Source of the DNA: Salvia splendens
Taxonomy: Eukaryota > Streptophyta > Magnoliopsida > Lamiales > Lamiaceae
DNA: 64,000 nucleotides
Reading direction: 5' to 3'
Assembly (NCBI RefSeq): GCF_004379255.2
Contig: NC_056034.1
Location: 8,310,501 to 8,374,500 of the forward strand
Made by a program: the position numbers and the translations under genes. Below, piece after piece: positions 46,301-58,310 of the stretch. Position 1 is the first letter of the stretch; the number at the start of each line of letters is the position of its first letter. The notes below the pieces were generated by a model that saw nothing but the letters and a program-made list of their open reading frames with translations, did not search any database and had not been told where the DNA came from.

Positions 46301-47537
46301 AGGGTTGGAACCCTACCTGCCTTTGATTGCATGTGCAGATTGAACTCATAATGCTAAATAGAACAAACGTCATGCTAATCAGTAGACTATTTCCTCATTT
46401 CACTAGATCATTTTAAATGTTTGAAAAGATGGTTTATCTAGTTTTGCTTGCTTTTCTTAACTATATATTTCTGGCGTAAATGGAGAAAAAGGGGGAGGGT
46501 CAAGGATGATTCAACTATTGCATTGAGTTTATATATCTGCTAGTTTGGTTGATCATAAATAATATTTCCCATTTAATTGGAGTTTTTTCCTTGTAGAGGT
46601 TAGCAACCAGATGCTGGAGTTGTATGAACAAAACAGAGTGCCACCATCACAGGCTAGTGAAGCAGAGGGAAGTGCTGGAGACAGTCAACGACCTCCATCT
46701 AAAGCTCTAGCCAATGAAGAACATGGTACTGGTTATAATTCCTTCCATGGTGGAGCTACTTCAAAGATGTCCGTGAAGTCAGCACCATCAAGGCCAGGCT
46801 CAGATGGTCATCATAATCGAAGTGGACCTCCTGGAATTAATCAAGCAAGGTATAATGAACATGGAAGTTCTGAAAATAATAGTATTTCAGACCATCAGGG
46901 AGATGATGAAATTCATGAGCGAGAGGCCATGACACATCAAGGGAACTCAGGGGATACTGAGAATAAAGGGCATGAAGATGAAGATCAGGAAAGGGATGCG
47001 GTTGAACCGAAGGATAAATATCATGGACAAAATGTGTCTAACATTGATGATTCAGCTGGCCAGTTCCCTCAAGGTTCAACTAAAAAGCTGGACAGGGAGA
47101 AGCTTAGAGCTACCTTCTTTGAAAGAAGGAAAGCTCAAGGGGATATAACTCATAAAATAGATCCCCTGGACGAGCTTGAGAGGGAACTGGAAGATGTGGA
47201 AGTACCAGGCGACAGCGACAAGACTAAGCGCGAAAGAAAGCAGAGCTGCCCAAAGCCTTCAAGGCCAGAGCATGAGAATGCTCAGAGCACCAAATACAGC
47301 AATGAGGCTGGAGACGCAGATTTACCTCAAAAGAAAGGTCAATCCTCACATGAAGATGATTTTGATACTGTTGAAGAAGGGGAAGTTGAATCATCTGATG
47401 AGGCTGACCGGGAATATCAGTCACCTAAGTCAATCCGCAAGAGGAAGCCTGGTAGTCCCCTGGATAGGAATGGTTTGGGGAGGCATGAGTATTCAGAAAG
47501 AGACCACAAACGGCATTTGCAGGAAAACCATGTATGA
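43328..47537 (+). CDS. CYCT1: Cyclin T (CYCT1;4/CYCT1;5-like), P-TEFb-type regulatory subunit
   Basis: T-type cyclins pair with CDK9-like (CDKC) kinases in the nucleus to phosphorylate the RNA polymerase II C-terminal domain and promote elongation. Six exons were read: 43328..43551, 44159..44240, 45537..45671, 45891..46066, 46152..46303 and 46597..47537. Donors are GTAAGT, GTGAGT, GTGCTG, GTATGA and GTTGGA; acceptors are AATGCAG, TTTGCAG, AGTACAG, CATGCAG and CTTGTAG. The total is 569 codons plus stop and all phases match. The cyclin box spans about residues 45-270 ([65 protein letters not shown]). The last exon encodes a 300-residue charged, presumably disordered tail ([20 protein letters not shown]) ending NHV. 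Length agrees with Arabidopsis CYCT1;4/1;5 (about 540-580). Intron 2 holds a TRIM element. The weak donors GTGCTG and GTTGGA are odd but are fixed by reading frame and homology. Confidence 0.93.
43552..44158 (+). other. CYCT1 first coding intron
   Basis: AT-rich intron with no gene or repeat recognised. Confidence 0.7.
44241..45536 (+). other. CYCT1 second coding intron
   Basis: 1.3 kb, of which 501 bp is the TRIM element plus its target duplication. Nothing else coding is visible. Confidence 0.8.
44761..45261 (+). mobile_element. TRIM retrotransposon in a CYCT1 intron
   Basis: Two 177-bp LTRs (44761..44937 and 45085..45261) begin TGTTGGGTTACAAACCC and end CGATCCTAACA. The primer-binding site TGGTATCAGAGC (44940-44951) fits initiator tRNA-Met. 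A purine tract TTTGAGGGGAGG (45071-45082) ends just before the second LTR. The target duplication CGTAG (44756-44760, 45262-45266) is exact. The internal region is only 147 bp and non-coding, as in terminal-repeat retrotransposons in miniature. The two LTRs differ by about six or seven substitutions. Confidence 0.95.
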
Positions 47538-50500
47538 GAAGAACCGCATAATTGTTTATGCATGTTTGAGGTGTGGTGGCTGGATCTTCTCCATATAGTC
47601 ACTAAGGCATAAAAATAGAAGAAATTTATTGACGGCTTGAACAGACAATCAGCCTACTCAGATGAAGATGATGGCGGCTGAATATTCTTAGGTGGTTGTT
47701 TGACCAGCTCTTGCATTTGGATTTCCTTTTTCTGCTCATATCCCAAATTATATGTCGAGGAACCACTAAACCAGGTAAGATGATCAAATAAGTACATTTA
47801 TCATAACTCGTGCGGACAGAGAAATAGAGAAGTTTTGCTGCATTTCTTGTTAACTAGTGGACCTCTTAAAATTCAAAACTCAGTAGACTCATCTTGCTAT
47901 ATGAGCTGCAGTTAGTAATGTTTGAAATTGGATTCTGCTTTTCTGATTATGCACTTTATACTTGTTCGCTGGTTAAAGATGGGATATGTTGGGGTATATA
48001 CATTTTATGGCTGGGGATTTTCAACCTGTGATTCATCTCACCCTTACTTCGATTGCAATAACTATTGAGTTATCGTACGAACTATGTTTGTGTGTTGGGT
48101 TTTTTTTTGTACTTTCAAAGTTATGGTAATTACTAAACACATTCACTGTTGGGCAATGTTTGATAGGGACTCTGTATATTTTCTCAACGTAGAGCTAATT
48201 TTTGTTGATATAGATAATTTAGCACTATATGTTCTTTATCTTTATTTTGGGTTCATTTTTACATCCAAAAATAACAATTTCTTGGAATCTTGGTGGAATA
48301 TTTTGTTTTCATATGTTACATATGTGACAAAAACGAATAGAATACACAAAGTTTGGTAACAGTCTACTAATTTTATGCCGGCATTGTACTGCAGTAAATT
48401 GTGTATTAAAGTACTATATTTCTTTTTAAGCTTGGGACTGATCTATGTAATAGAGAAGCTTGGCAAAAAAGTTTTTGATATTTCAATGTCTAATCACATG
48501 TAGCATATGGGAATTGCAAAAAATTGTTGGCATCATCTAAAGGCTTATTCCAACTTTACAGTAGCAATACTCATCATGTTATCACCAATTAATTCTCACG
48601 TGACTTTAATATCAAATTTATTTATACTAATGTTGCATTTCAGCATGCTGATCTTGTGACACAATTAATGTAGGATATTTTATTTTTTAAAGTCCCGAGT
48701 TATATTTATTGCAACTAATTCAAAGAAGTTGTAGAGTTATACAACAACAATTAATGACAACATAGGCAAGTATTTGTTAGTACTAGTACTAAATTTAATC
48801 AATGATAGATAACACAGCATCCATCAATTGGACATATAGCTCTTTAAAACCTAAGTTTTTTATTTTTTATTTTTAAGTTAGTGGTAGTCCAGATCGATAT
48901 ATATTTAAAATTTATACTACTATTACAAAGAAAACAAGAAAAAATGCTACTGATGTCGATATTTTATTTGCATCCTTGAAATCATTTGATTTTTTTCTGA
49001 AGCAGGAATTCCATCATATATGTCCACCATGCGTAAACAACATTCTTTTAAATTTGAGGTAACAATTCCCAGCTTTTACAGTGTAGAAAATTCTGCCAAT
49101 CAATTCCCAAAGCCTGCATTCAACACACAAATACAATTAAACTAGTAATAATATTAGTGCATTTAGAAAATGGTTTCATTTGTCATAATTGTAGAAAATG
49201 AGACAAAGATAAATTCGATTCTTTAGGACATAAACAAACACGAGCAAAATATCAAAAACAAGTACAACAATCCAACTGAACCCGTGTTAATCAGGTAATA
49301 ATGTTGGATCATTTTATTTGGACAAAATTAAGTGGCTGCCAGTTGTTTATCCAATTAAGTTAATGCATAAAGGGTTATACAAGAATTAAAAAAATGAAGG
49401 TTTTAGTCAGATAAATAAAAGGTTAACTAAATAAAATTTGGAATAGAGTATTGTGAATAAAATTGAAACAAAATAGGAGATGAATTTGTAGGGGAATTGA
49501 GTCACAAGAAAATACAAGGACATGGACATATGGTGATGGCCCCGTGACTCAATCTCAAAACTTTTCCAATTAGAAGTGAGATAAATTATTACAAGACTAC
49601 AAGTAAGTTTCACATGTGAATCAAAGCATTATCGGATTTTTGTGATCCAACAATACAACACCACAAAATAATAAGCTATTGATGTTGCTCTATCACCCTA
49701 TTTTCAGAATCTTATATATCCTCTTTTCTAACGCGGCTTTTCTTTGTATTGACGCAATAAAACATGATATATTCATCATACTAACAAAAAGGAAATTCAA
49801 GATAATAAAGAATTGAATGAAGATAAGTACTAGTAATATTGTTTGTGCATTTCCATGTAAAATAAAGTGACTTTTGAAGTGATATTGAAGATCGAAACTG
49901 AAAAAAAGTGTAGCTTTAGAGGTCTTTTGTGATTTGATGTAAATTTAAATTAATTAAGTAAATTATCCATCCAAAGTCGTCAATGTCTTAATGAATTGAA
50001 TTTGCACTATATATATTATTGACATTTTACAAGAAAACATAAAAAATAAAAAGCATCGTGGCCAATAAAGTTCGGGCCGATTTTATAATTTTCAATAAAG
50101 TTACAACCAATTTTACTACTTTCATTAAAGTTTATGTTATTTTTATAAAGGATTCCAAAGTTTGGCCACAAATCACATTTAACAATAGATAAGTAGATGC
50201 CAACGTCATTCGATTAGATGAAAGTTTCAAAAGAAGTAAAAAAAGCCATATATCCAAATGTGATGGATAATGCATAATGCCCATCCCACCATAATCAGTC
50301 ATCAGCATCGAACAGTATTATTTCCTTATTTATTTGTTCACTTTTTGCAAGAAGATAAAACAGTAGATGTGTTCTCGAAAATGGAAAATATATATTTATA
50401 TACACAAGTTATAGTTTTTTCATGGAACAAAAAATATAGTCATTAAGTTACAAAAATAAAGTGGCCCAAAAACAGCTGGAAAATGGCTTTATCTCCCACT

Positions 50501-51242
50501 CACATTCAACAAGCAAAGAAGGTGTGACTATAATAAATAAATATACACAGTGGACCACAATATTTTTGCCACATAAATTCTACATACATAAATCTATAGC
50601 ATACATAATAAGAATATGATTATGAACAAACATCTCATTTCACTCCCAACTGCCTCAGCATTCAATTCTTTTGACATTGTTTCATCTTATTAATATTCTA
50701 CTATCGCTCTATTTATTTCTCCATTCCCATTTCAAATTTGTCAGTTCTTCACCAAATCTCCTTTTTTTTAATTTCCCTTTTTGTGCTTACTCGAGCCTCT
50801 ATATAAATTAATTAGATAAGCTTCTACTTCAAAAAATTGTAATTAAAATAATGAGACACTTCCAAGTTTGACCAATTACCGACGACATCTTTGTCTAACA
50901 AAATCCAAAACCAATGAAGCATTTAAAATCCCAATCAATCTCTTAATCGCGGCTAAGAAAATAAATACTACAAAAGTTTGCTACATTATACACTATGTTA
51001 AATCACAGCACAAAGAAAAATACGAAAGGGAAGGAGGCGTGCGTAGGCCATTTATATTAACTGATTGATCAACATGGAACATTGAATTGAGCAACTATTA
51101 GAGATTCCAGAGTTGAAATAAATAAATAACTTAGGCTTAGGCTTAATATAGAATGAGAGTTGAATTATAATAAGGTCGAACCAGTGGTTCACCCGTTCCG
51201 TAACACGACTGGTCCGACTCTAACCCGTATACCCTACCCGGA
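47538..51242. other. 3' UTR of CYCT1, long AT-rich intergenic region and 3' UTR of the BURP gene
   Basis: The CYCT1 3' UTR probably covers the first several hundred bp and the BURP-gene 3' UTR the last few hundred on the minus strand. Between them I see no gene, RNA or element with recognisable ends. The short ORFs are AT-rich noise. Confidence 0.5.
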
Positions 51243-53244
51243 TCAATCTGCAATCGCCCATGTCAAATCGTTCTCGAATATCCAGTGGCACACCTCTATT
51301 TTCCCAGGGGCCGACCCCAACGAGATGAACGCTCCATGGCCCGGGCTCCACGAGGACGTGTCGACGTGGCAGATAGCGACGCCGTGGTTGATTCTCGACT
51401 CGGATTTCGGATCCAGGATATCCGCTTCGTAGACCCGGACTTTTGGGACGGAGTGGCAATAGTAAAGCATGTAGGGAAACAAGCTCTGGTGACACGACAC
51501 TGATTTCGTCACTTTCCCACCGTTGATCCCTTTGACTTCTCCAATCTTGATCTCCCCATTATACCCCCGAGTGCTCTCCGTCGTCCGCGCCGCTACATTC
51601 CGCCCCAGCACTGACGTGGCGAAGTCGATCATGTCCTCGATCGAGGCCACACACTGCTTCGTCTCCCCCGGGCTGGGAGCGCGCTCGCACTCCGCCAGCG
51701 TATCGGTCAGCATTTTGGTCATGCTGCCCGAGTCGTCGACAGCGTGGAAGATCCTCCTAAGGTCTGCCAGCTTGGAGGTGGAGAAGGGCAATTTGGAGAC
51801 AATCAGGCGGGGTAAAAAGGACCTTTTGGGCATTTTATCGCGGATGTCTGGCATTGGCATTATGGTACCAGTCTTCAACATGGACTCTCTGAAGAACTTC
51901 CCTGGCTCAACCACCCATTTATTTACCTTTTTGCCACTGGAAACTAATGAGGCCACCACAGCAGAGCTCTCATTAATGTACCTAGAAAATTTGGTGCCCT
52001 GCTTCGAGTAGTCTTTGAAGGTGTTGTTAACGCCGTAAATCTTGAAATCGGTCTCGGCGCCGGTGGAGCCTTTGCCGTAGCCGGTGAATTTATCGGTGCC
52101 CTCATTGAATGACTGGCCGTAGTTGACGAAACCGATTTTAGCGGCGTTGGAGGCCTTGCCGTAGGAATCGAAGGTGTCGTCGCCGACGTTGGATTGATCT
52201 CTGTAATTTTTGAATGTCTCCGTGGCGGCATTGCCCTGAGTGCCGTAGTTCTTGAAGTGATTCTCGGGGACATTGGTGTTGGTGCCGTAGTTGGTGAAGG
52301 TGTCGTTGGCGCCGTTGCCCTTCTCGCCGTAGTTGGTGAAGGTGGAGCCCATCACATTGGATTCGTTGCCGTAGCTGGTGAATTCGTTTTCGGCGCCGTT
52401 GCCGTTCTTGCCGTAGCTGGTGAATTTCTGGTCGCCGGCATTGGCGTTTCCGGTGTAGGCTGTGAAGGATTGAACGCGGCCGTTGCCGCTGTCGGAGTAG
52501 GAGGCGAAGACGAGGTTGGGCACATTGACTTGGTCGTTGTAGTTGCTGAATTCGCCTTTGCCGCCGGTCGCCGCCGTGCCGTAGGTGTTGAAGGTCTGGT
52601 CCACCACGTTGGCGTCCGTGGCGTAGGCGGTGAATTTATCGCGGTGGCCGGTGGAGTCGCGGCTGTAGCGGCGGAACGTGTCGGCGACGATATTCTCGTT
52701 CTCAGAGTAGCTCCGGAAACCGTCGGTTGCGCCGACGCGATTGGTGCCGTAGTTGGTGAAGTTCTTGCCGACGTAGGCGGCGAAGTTGGCATTGTCGCTG
52801 TGCTTCTCCAGGCTCGGGGACAAATCGGGGAAGCAGAGGAGATTGGCCTTGGAGCAGAACTCCGGGAGCTGCGTCGACAGCGAGCTCTGATCGGAGGCGA
52901 GCTTCGAGAAGACGGCGTATTGGGTGGCGCTCAGCGGCGAAGCTTTGTCGAACAGGAACTCCGGCCTGGGCAGGTCATTGGAGATCTGCTTCTTCCAGTA
53001 CCGCATTGCGTAACCCTTGGGCGTGAATGGGTTTTCTCCGGCGGCTGCTACCTGCATTCACAAAACAACAAGAAATTAAAGGACCACAGGTGTTTGATAA
53101 AATGCTTGAACCAGCGGAGATAAAGAAAAAGGATAAGGATAAGAGATATTTGTGTGGGGATGGAGGGCTTACATGGAGAGAAGAGATGGAGTAGAGGGCG
53201 AGGAGGAAGAAGGGGAGGAGAGGCGGAGCGGCGGCGGAGCGCAT
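51243..53244 (-). CDS. PG1beta: Polygalacturonase-1 non-catalytic beta subunit-like protein (BURP domain)
   Basis: A secreted cell-wall protein of the PG1beta/BURP family. The tomato homologue binds polygalacturonase 1 in the wall and limits pectin breakdown; Arabidopsis relatives affect cell expansion. Exon 1 (53244..53173) encodes a signal peptide (MRSAAAPPLLPFFLLALYS). After a short intron (GTAAGC...TGCAG) exon 2 is 53051..51243. Total 626 codons plus stop. After the signal come a conserved GENPFTPKGY block and about 20 copies of a roughly 14-residue repeat with FxxY (FTNYG, FTSYGKNGNGA) between about 115 and 400. The C-terminal BURP domain has its four Cys-His pairs: CHQSLFPYMLYYCH, AICHVDTSSW and EVCHWIFEND. 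Length agrees with the family (about 620-640). The repeat region is GC-rich; the 309-codon antisense ORF over it is a shadow. Confidence 0.95.
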
Positions 53245-53511
53245 TGTTCTAGTGAGAGAAAGAAGAGTGAGAATGTTGGTGATGGGTTGGTAATTGGTTG
53301 ATGGTTGGAGGCAACATTTTTTATACTAGAGTGTGATGGAGGAGAAATGGAAGGTGGGGTTGAGTTGTGTACCATTTTGAGTTTTTAATACCGTCACTGC
53401 TAATATATTTATCCGTATTTTTGGTAAATATGCACCATCCAATTAATTCCATTTGTCATATATATAATTATTCATTTAATATTAATTTGTAACACTAGTT
53501 GAAATGTGTGA

Positions 53512-53770
53512 GACTGATTATTATGAAATTATCTATTTAGGATTTAGTTGTGAAATTATTTTAGTTGGAGGAAGATGACTATGACTAGTTATCATAAAAA
53601 TATCCATCTAGGATTAAGTTGTGAGATTATTTTAATTGAAAGATAATGATTATGACTAGTTATTATAAGATTATTCATCTAGGATTATGTTGCGAGAGTA
53701 ATTTAATTGGAAAGGTGTGAGTATGACTCATTATTACATAATTATTCATTTAGGATTAAATTGTGAGATT
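53512..53770. repeat. 71-bp tandem repeat, about 3.6 copies
   Basis: Units start at 53512, 53583, 53654 and 53725 with GACT(A/G/C)(A/G)TTAT and share TCTAGGATTA(A/T)GTTG. The period is constant at 71 bp although the copies have diverged. It lies about 270 bp upstream of the BURP-gene start. Confidence 0.8.
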
Positions 53771-54158
53771 CAATCTCATAAACTAAATTTAATTATGAAA
53801 TATAATCTTCTAAACTGTACAGTCTCGTAAAGTATATAGCGGCACTCGATTTCTTATCGAGAATTATGTAATTATTGTAGTAAGTTTTTTTTTAATATTT
53901 TTATCTTCAATATTTGACATTAAAATATACTATTGGCAGTGAGTTTTTTGTACTCCATATGCAAGTAAACTTTAAGAAGTGAAATATTACTACTATAAAG
54001 AAACTGTTAGCAACATTCGACATAGAAAGGTGATGATGAAGAAGAAATTGGTACTGTAATATATTGTTTGCTTTATAAGTCGAAGCTCGTTAGGATTTAG
54101 GTCCGACAGTTTACACACATCAGAGGTGTGATACATGATTCAAAAATATAGGTACATA
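53771..54158. other. AT-rich spacer
   Basis: No feature recognised. Confidence 0.4.
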
Positions 54159-54337
54159 CTCCCTCCGTCCCGGACTACTTGCACTTATTTCCTTTATGGG
54201 CGTCCCAAGTTATTTGCACTATTTCCATTTTTAGTAAAAAATTTCACCTACAGCCGTAATATTTGACTTTGCTATACACTTATTCCTTAATCTCCGTGCC
54301 GAAAATAAAACGTGCGAGTAGTGCGGAACGGAGGGAG
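54159..54337. mobile_element. Stowaway-type MITE
   Basis: Starts CTCCCTCCGTCCCGG and ends CGGAACGGAGGGAG, with TA at 54157-54158 and 54338-54339. Confidence 0.85.
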
Positions 54338-56746
54338 TACTATACTAGTATATATTTATTTTTTTGTTGAACGAGTTGACCTTTAGATCCCCGGTAATAT
54401 GCTTTGTTGGATCTTTGTACAATAAAACCTCTATAGAGCAATACTTTTAGGATTATTCTGAAATTAAAGTTTTTAATAAATTATGGTCTAAGATAAATTT
54501 TATTTTAAAATATACAGTACAGAAATAGTACATGCTAGTGATCAAACTAAAGGGAGTGTATCTTCTTCCGGTGAGACCTCAAAATTTATAAGTTACTGTA
54601 TTACAATTTTAAAATTAATTGTTATTTTAATTAATCCTAAGTTGTGATCGTTAATTTTTATTTCCAAATATAATTTATTTCTCAATTTAGTAGTATTCCT
54701 TTAGATATCTAACAGCAATGGTAATACATAACATAAATACCTTGAATATTGTTCTCCTAAGAAAAATGGTTTCATTTCACTTTTGAAAACTAGCTTGAAA
54801 ATGATACTTTTGTAGTAATATTTGCTCATTAATCTTAGTTTGTAACATTACGAACTTACTGTTAAAATAATAATGTTTATAAATGATTGAATTATAACCT
54901 GCATGTCACTAATCAAATAATTGCAAATATTTATATAAAAAATTAGTGTCATTAAACCCTTTCAATGCATTAAATGTGTAATTATACAAACATTATGTGA
55001 AGAAGTTCATCTCCAATAGGATGCTTTGATGTGAAATTTGCACTATTTCAATGCCAACCAAACTCTATATTCAACACTATTTTTAGCATGAAATGAACAT
55101 ATTATTAATTTCCACACTGCTCTAAATTAACATCACTAACTAACTTTTGCAGTCATAATTAGCACCACTCATGTTCCCATCATATTGTCTAAAATATCTG
55201 GTAATTTGGTGTTAATTGCTAACTTTATACGGTAGTACATTTTAATTACTAGTAGTCGAGTATTTCATCATGTGAAAGAAAAAATATTTTAAACAAAACA
55301 TTAATTAGGTGAAAGTTGCAACAGCGAGGCTCACAGTGAGAAGTAAAAACGCGTTATTGACACGTGGATAGTGGCGATTGGGTGGATCTTTGATTTGAAT
55401 AGTGGATAGAAAACGCGTTTCTAGCCTTTGCGAATTGGAATGTGTATTTTGTTTTATGCAGTGAATGTTTTTTCATGGATTTATGATTATAAAAAAATTG
55501 TTTTTGAATAGGATCAACTCCCAACATTGGTTATTATAATTAATATTCTCAGTTGTTGCTAGGGACAGACGCCCGTGACCAGGGCCAAAATCCGTAATTT
55601 TCTGAGGAGTTTCAAGGGCACTCTCGTCATTTCTAGTCTCGTTTATGTGGCTCGCAACCACCTACTCTAATAATTGCTGTCTTTTTCCTCTTTAATGTTA
55701 TCCATTTATTTCTATTTTCCTTTTTCTTATTTAAGTGATGCTACCGTAACTATTATTCTTGAGGTCTTTTTTTTGTATGTTTGAGGTGAAAGCGACGCGT
55801 GTATCATGAACCTTCATTCGATCTACATCGGCACAAATTTAAGGGGGGGCAACATAGTTAAAGTATAATTAATGACATCGACTTGTACGATGGAATGAAA
55901 TAAGGTTTATATTTAATAAGAAAAAGAAATAAATCTTGAATTAATTTTATGTTTAATACAAAACAAGCGAAAGCAAAATTGAGAGAGACGCTCCATATCA
56001 CCATAAAATTTAAAGTTTGAAATATATAAGAGTAATACTGTAATACTTTACTTGCATTTTACTTCAATCGTGCTGTATTATATTGCTAACTTTTTAAATT
56101 GCTAACTCTGCTAACTCATCAATGTAGTGTATTAAAAATATCAATATAGTGATATTAAAATATCAACACAGTATATTGAAATGTCAATAAAATTATGAGT
56201 TAGATATTTTAATACACTATGTTGATAATTTAGCAGAGCTAGCAATTGATCACACCCTTATTTCAATAAATATATACCAATAATGATATTTTATTTCATC
56301 TTGTACACAAAATGATGGATCCACCTATGATTACATCCAGTCTCTTCGAAAACATATAAAATTGGATAAAATTGGAATAATACAGAGAAGATTAACATGA
56401 CCATGCAATGACAACTGTGATTACATCCAATCAATTGACATACGATATTTACGCGTGTATAAAAATTCTCTTCATGTTAATTATGTGACAGTCAATAAAT
56501 TAATAAGCTCGTCTAGTTAGTTGGATATTCCGTGGACTTTAAAAAAATTATTAAACTCTTTTAATTAATTAGTTGGATATTCCGTGGACTTTAAAAAAAC
56601 ATAGATAAGGCATGCATTAATTTTCGGTAGAAAATCCTAAAATATTTTGGATTTATTGGAGTCCAACTACCTGCACCTCTTGTCAGTGCACTACATTCAA
56701 ACGAAGTTAAGAAAAATACTGAAACTATTACGTATACAACACCTTA
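54338..56746. other. Long AT-rich intergenic region
   Basis: No gene is visible. Contains a small hairpin MITE (56098-56247) and a 31-bp direct repeat beginning TTAGTTGGATATTCCGTGG at 56517 and 56569. The TTA at 56744-56746 is the target duplication of the next element. Confidence 0.45.
56098..56247. mobile_element. Small hairpin MITE
   Basis: AATTGCTAACTCTGCTAACT on the left faces AGCAGAGCTAGCAATT on the right. The arms continue through TAGTGTATTAAAA/TTTTAATACACTA. The target duplication is unclear. Confidence 0.5.
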
Positions 56747-57031
56747 TAGCATCATTAACCCCGACCCAATTTCAGGTCTCAAGTCCCCTACACGTCATCG
56801 TTCCCCTAAGTTTGAGTCCCAGACCCCAACTGCTCTAACCCTGCAGGCCCCAACTCGGGCCGCAACTAATAAATGACACTATTCACAACTTCAACCTATT
56901 TGACTCGTAAATGCAACACGTTGAACAATTCAAACCGGGAAAATAAATTGTTCATTCGAAAAAAGAAATTACAAATCCTAGACAAAAAAAATTAAAAGTC
57001 CTAGAAAAAAAAATAACAAATCCTAGAAAAA

Positions 57032-58018
57032 CTATTTCTTCATTTGGGCGCGAAGATAGGCGATCATCTCATTGTGCAATTTGAGATCGAACTCCGACAT
57101 GGTCGAGGTATCCCTTGATGTCAACTCCGTCAGCTGGCTCATCCGCCAGGTAATACTCATCTCCAACATAGAGTCGACGATCTTGTCCAGAGACTGATTG
57201 GCCGGCGGTGGCGGCATAGCGGAGTAGCTCGCAGTTGCCTTCCCCTTCGCTTTCCTCTTTGCCGTCTTTGTTCCCATCGGACGGCTTTGAGTGCTAGGGG
57301 ATGAGAAGAAGACGTCGTCGTCCGCCATGTTGAGGTCGATCGTCGGACCTCCTTCGCTCGAAGAGTAGTTTCCGGCGGCGGAAACTTTGGTTCTCTTCGG
57401 TGCCCCACTTGCCATCGGTTCGGCACCACCGGTGTACTTCAGGCTCTTCTCTACAATCTTCCAAACGTCGAAGTACTTGAAGTGCTTCTTCCCGTCAGCG
57501 AAGAACTCCTCCTTGGCCTTCTCCACGAGGTCCATCTCGTTGTGCCCGCTCGGCCACATCCGGACGACGTTAGTCCACTTGCCATTCCACTTGCTCATCT
57601 CCTTCTGGACCCGACCACAATGCTTGCGCAGCTTCAAGTAGCTACGCTCGAACGTCCCTTTAGGACGCCCAGCGTTGCACTTCTCAGCAATCCGCTCCCA
57701 GAACACCTTGCCGCTCTGCTGGTTGCCGATGATAGGATCCTCGGCGACGTCGACGTAGTTCTTGTCCAGCCACAATGTCTCTTGCGGACTATACTTCTTC
57801 GACCCCTCGTCATCCGCAGCCTTGCCCTTGCCCCGCCCTTCAGCGGGCTCCATATCACTGATCTCGTACTCATCAGTGATAACTGGCGATGTTATGTCGA
57901 TGTTGCTACCCACACCCGGACTAGGCTTCGGTTGCGATGGGGGTGATGCCGACATGTACCAATTGTTGGCGTTGACGAACTCGTTCATCTGACGTTCATC
58001 GCTGTTAAACCAATCCAT
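57032..58018 (-). CDS. Harbinger ORF1-type Myb/SANT-like accessory protein
   Basis: An intact frame of 328 codons. Proteins of this kind are the DNA-binding partners of Harbinger transposases: they recruit the nuclease to subterminal sites and carry it to the nucleus. The Myb/SANT-like trihelix part is at about 75-190 (YSPQETLWLDKNYVDVAEDP, VFWERIAEKCNAGRP, SYLKLRKHC, KWTNVVRMW, FKYFDVWKIVEKS). After it come an acidic TIDLNMADDD motif, a basic KTAKRKAKGKA stretch that could be a nuclear signal, and a helical C-terminus. Automated pipelines often mislabel it 'glutathione S-transferase T3-like' or 'NAM-associated'. It is inside a transposon and is not a host NAC or GST gene. A TATAAATA box is at 58091-58098. 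Confidence 0.88.
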   Translation of the reverse strand: MDWFNSDERQMNEFVNANNWYMSASPPSQPKPSPGVGSNIDITSPVITDEYEISDMEPAEGRGKGKAADDEGSKKYSPQETLWLDKNYVDVAEDPIIGNQQSGKVFWERIAEKCNAGRPKGTFERSYLKLRKHCGRVQKEMSKWNGKWTNVVRMWPSGHNEMDLVEKAKEEFFADGKKHFKYFDVWKIVEKSLKYTGGAEPMASGAPKRTKVSAAGNYSSSEGGPTIDLNMADDDVFFSSPSTQSRPMGTKTAKRKAKGKATASYSAMPPPPANQSLDKIVDSMLEMSITWRMSQLTELTSRDTSTMSEFDLKLHNEMIAYLRAQMKK

Positions 58019-58090
58019 TGAAGCCGAAATATGGGAATACTAGAGGATTGAAATGGGTAATGTACGTAAGAATGGTGCACAATAGTTCCG

Positions 58091-58098
58091 TATTTATA
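58091..58098 (-). promoter_or_regulatory. TATA box of the Myb/SANT-like gene
   Basis: TATAAATA on the minus strand about 75 bp before the ATG, matching the arrangement in the transposase element. Confidence 0.6.
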
Positions 58099-58129
58099 GA
58101 CACAAAATAAAAAAAATAAAAAATTAGGG

Positions 58130-58310
58130 ACTTGCGGCCCGGCCGAGAGAGCATGCAACGCAGGGCCGGGACTCGCGATTTGCGGCCCGTGCACGTCTAA
58201 CACCGGCCAAACTGGACCCCGTGACCGACCTGGGCCGAAACGCAACAGGCCGGGCCGCAAATCGCGAGTCCCGGCCCGAGCTGCGCCCAGGCCGGTCCCG
58301 GGGCCGCAGT
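58130..58310. repeat. GC-rich subterminal region of the second Harbinger element
   Basis: GCGGCCCGGCC, GGGACTCGCGATTTGCGGCC and inverted copies, the same vocabulary as 32250-32610. Confidence 0.7.

Noticed and set aside
52194..53123. 309-codon plus-strand ORF rich in Val/Gly/Ala
   Set aside because: Antisense shadow of the repetitive BURP gene; its repeats mirror the FxxY array.
57032..58018. A host NAC/GST-like gene
   Set aside because: The protein is flanked by Harbinger terminal repeats and TTA duplications, so it is the transposon's Myb/SANT-like ORF.
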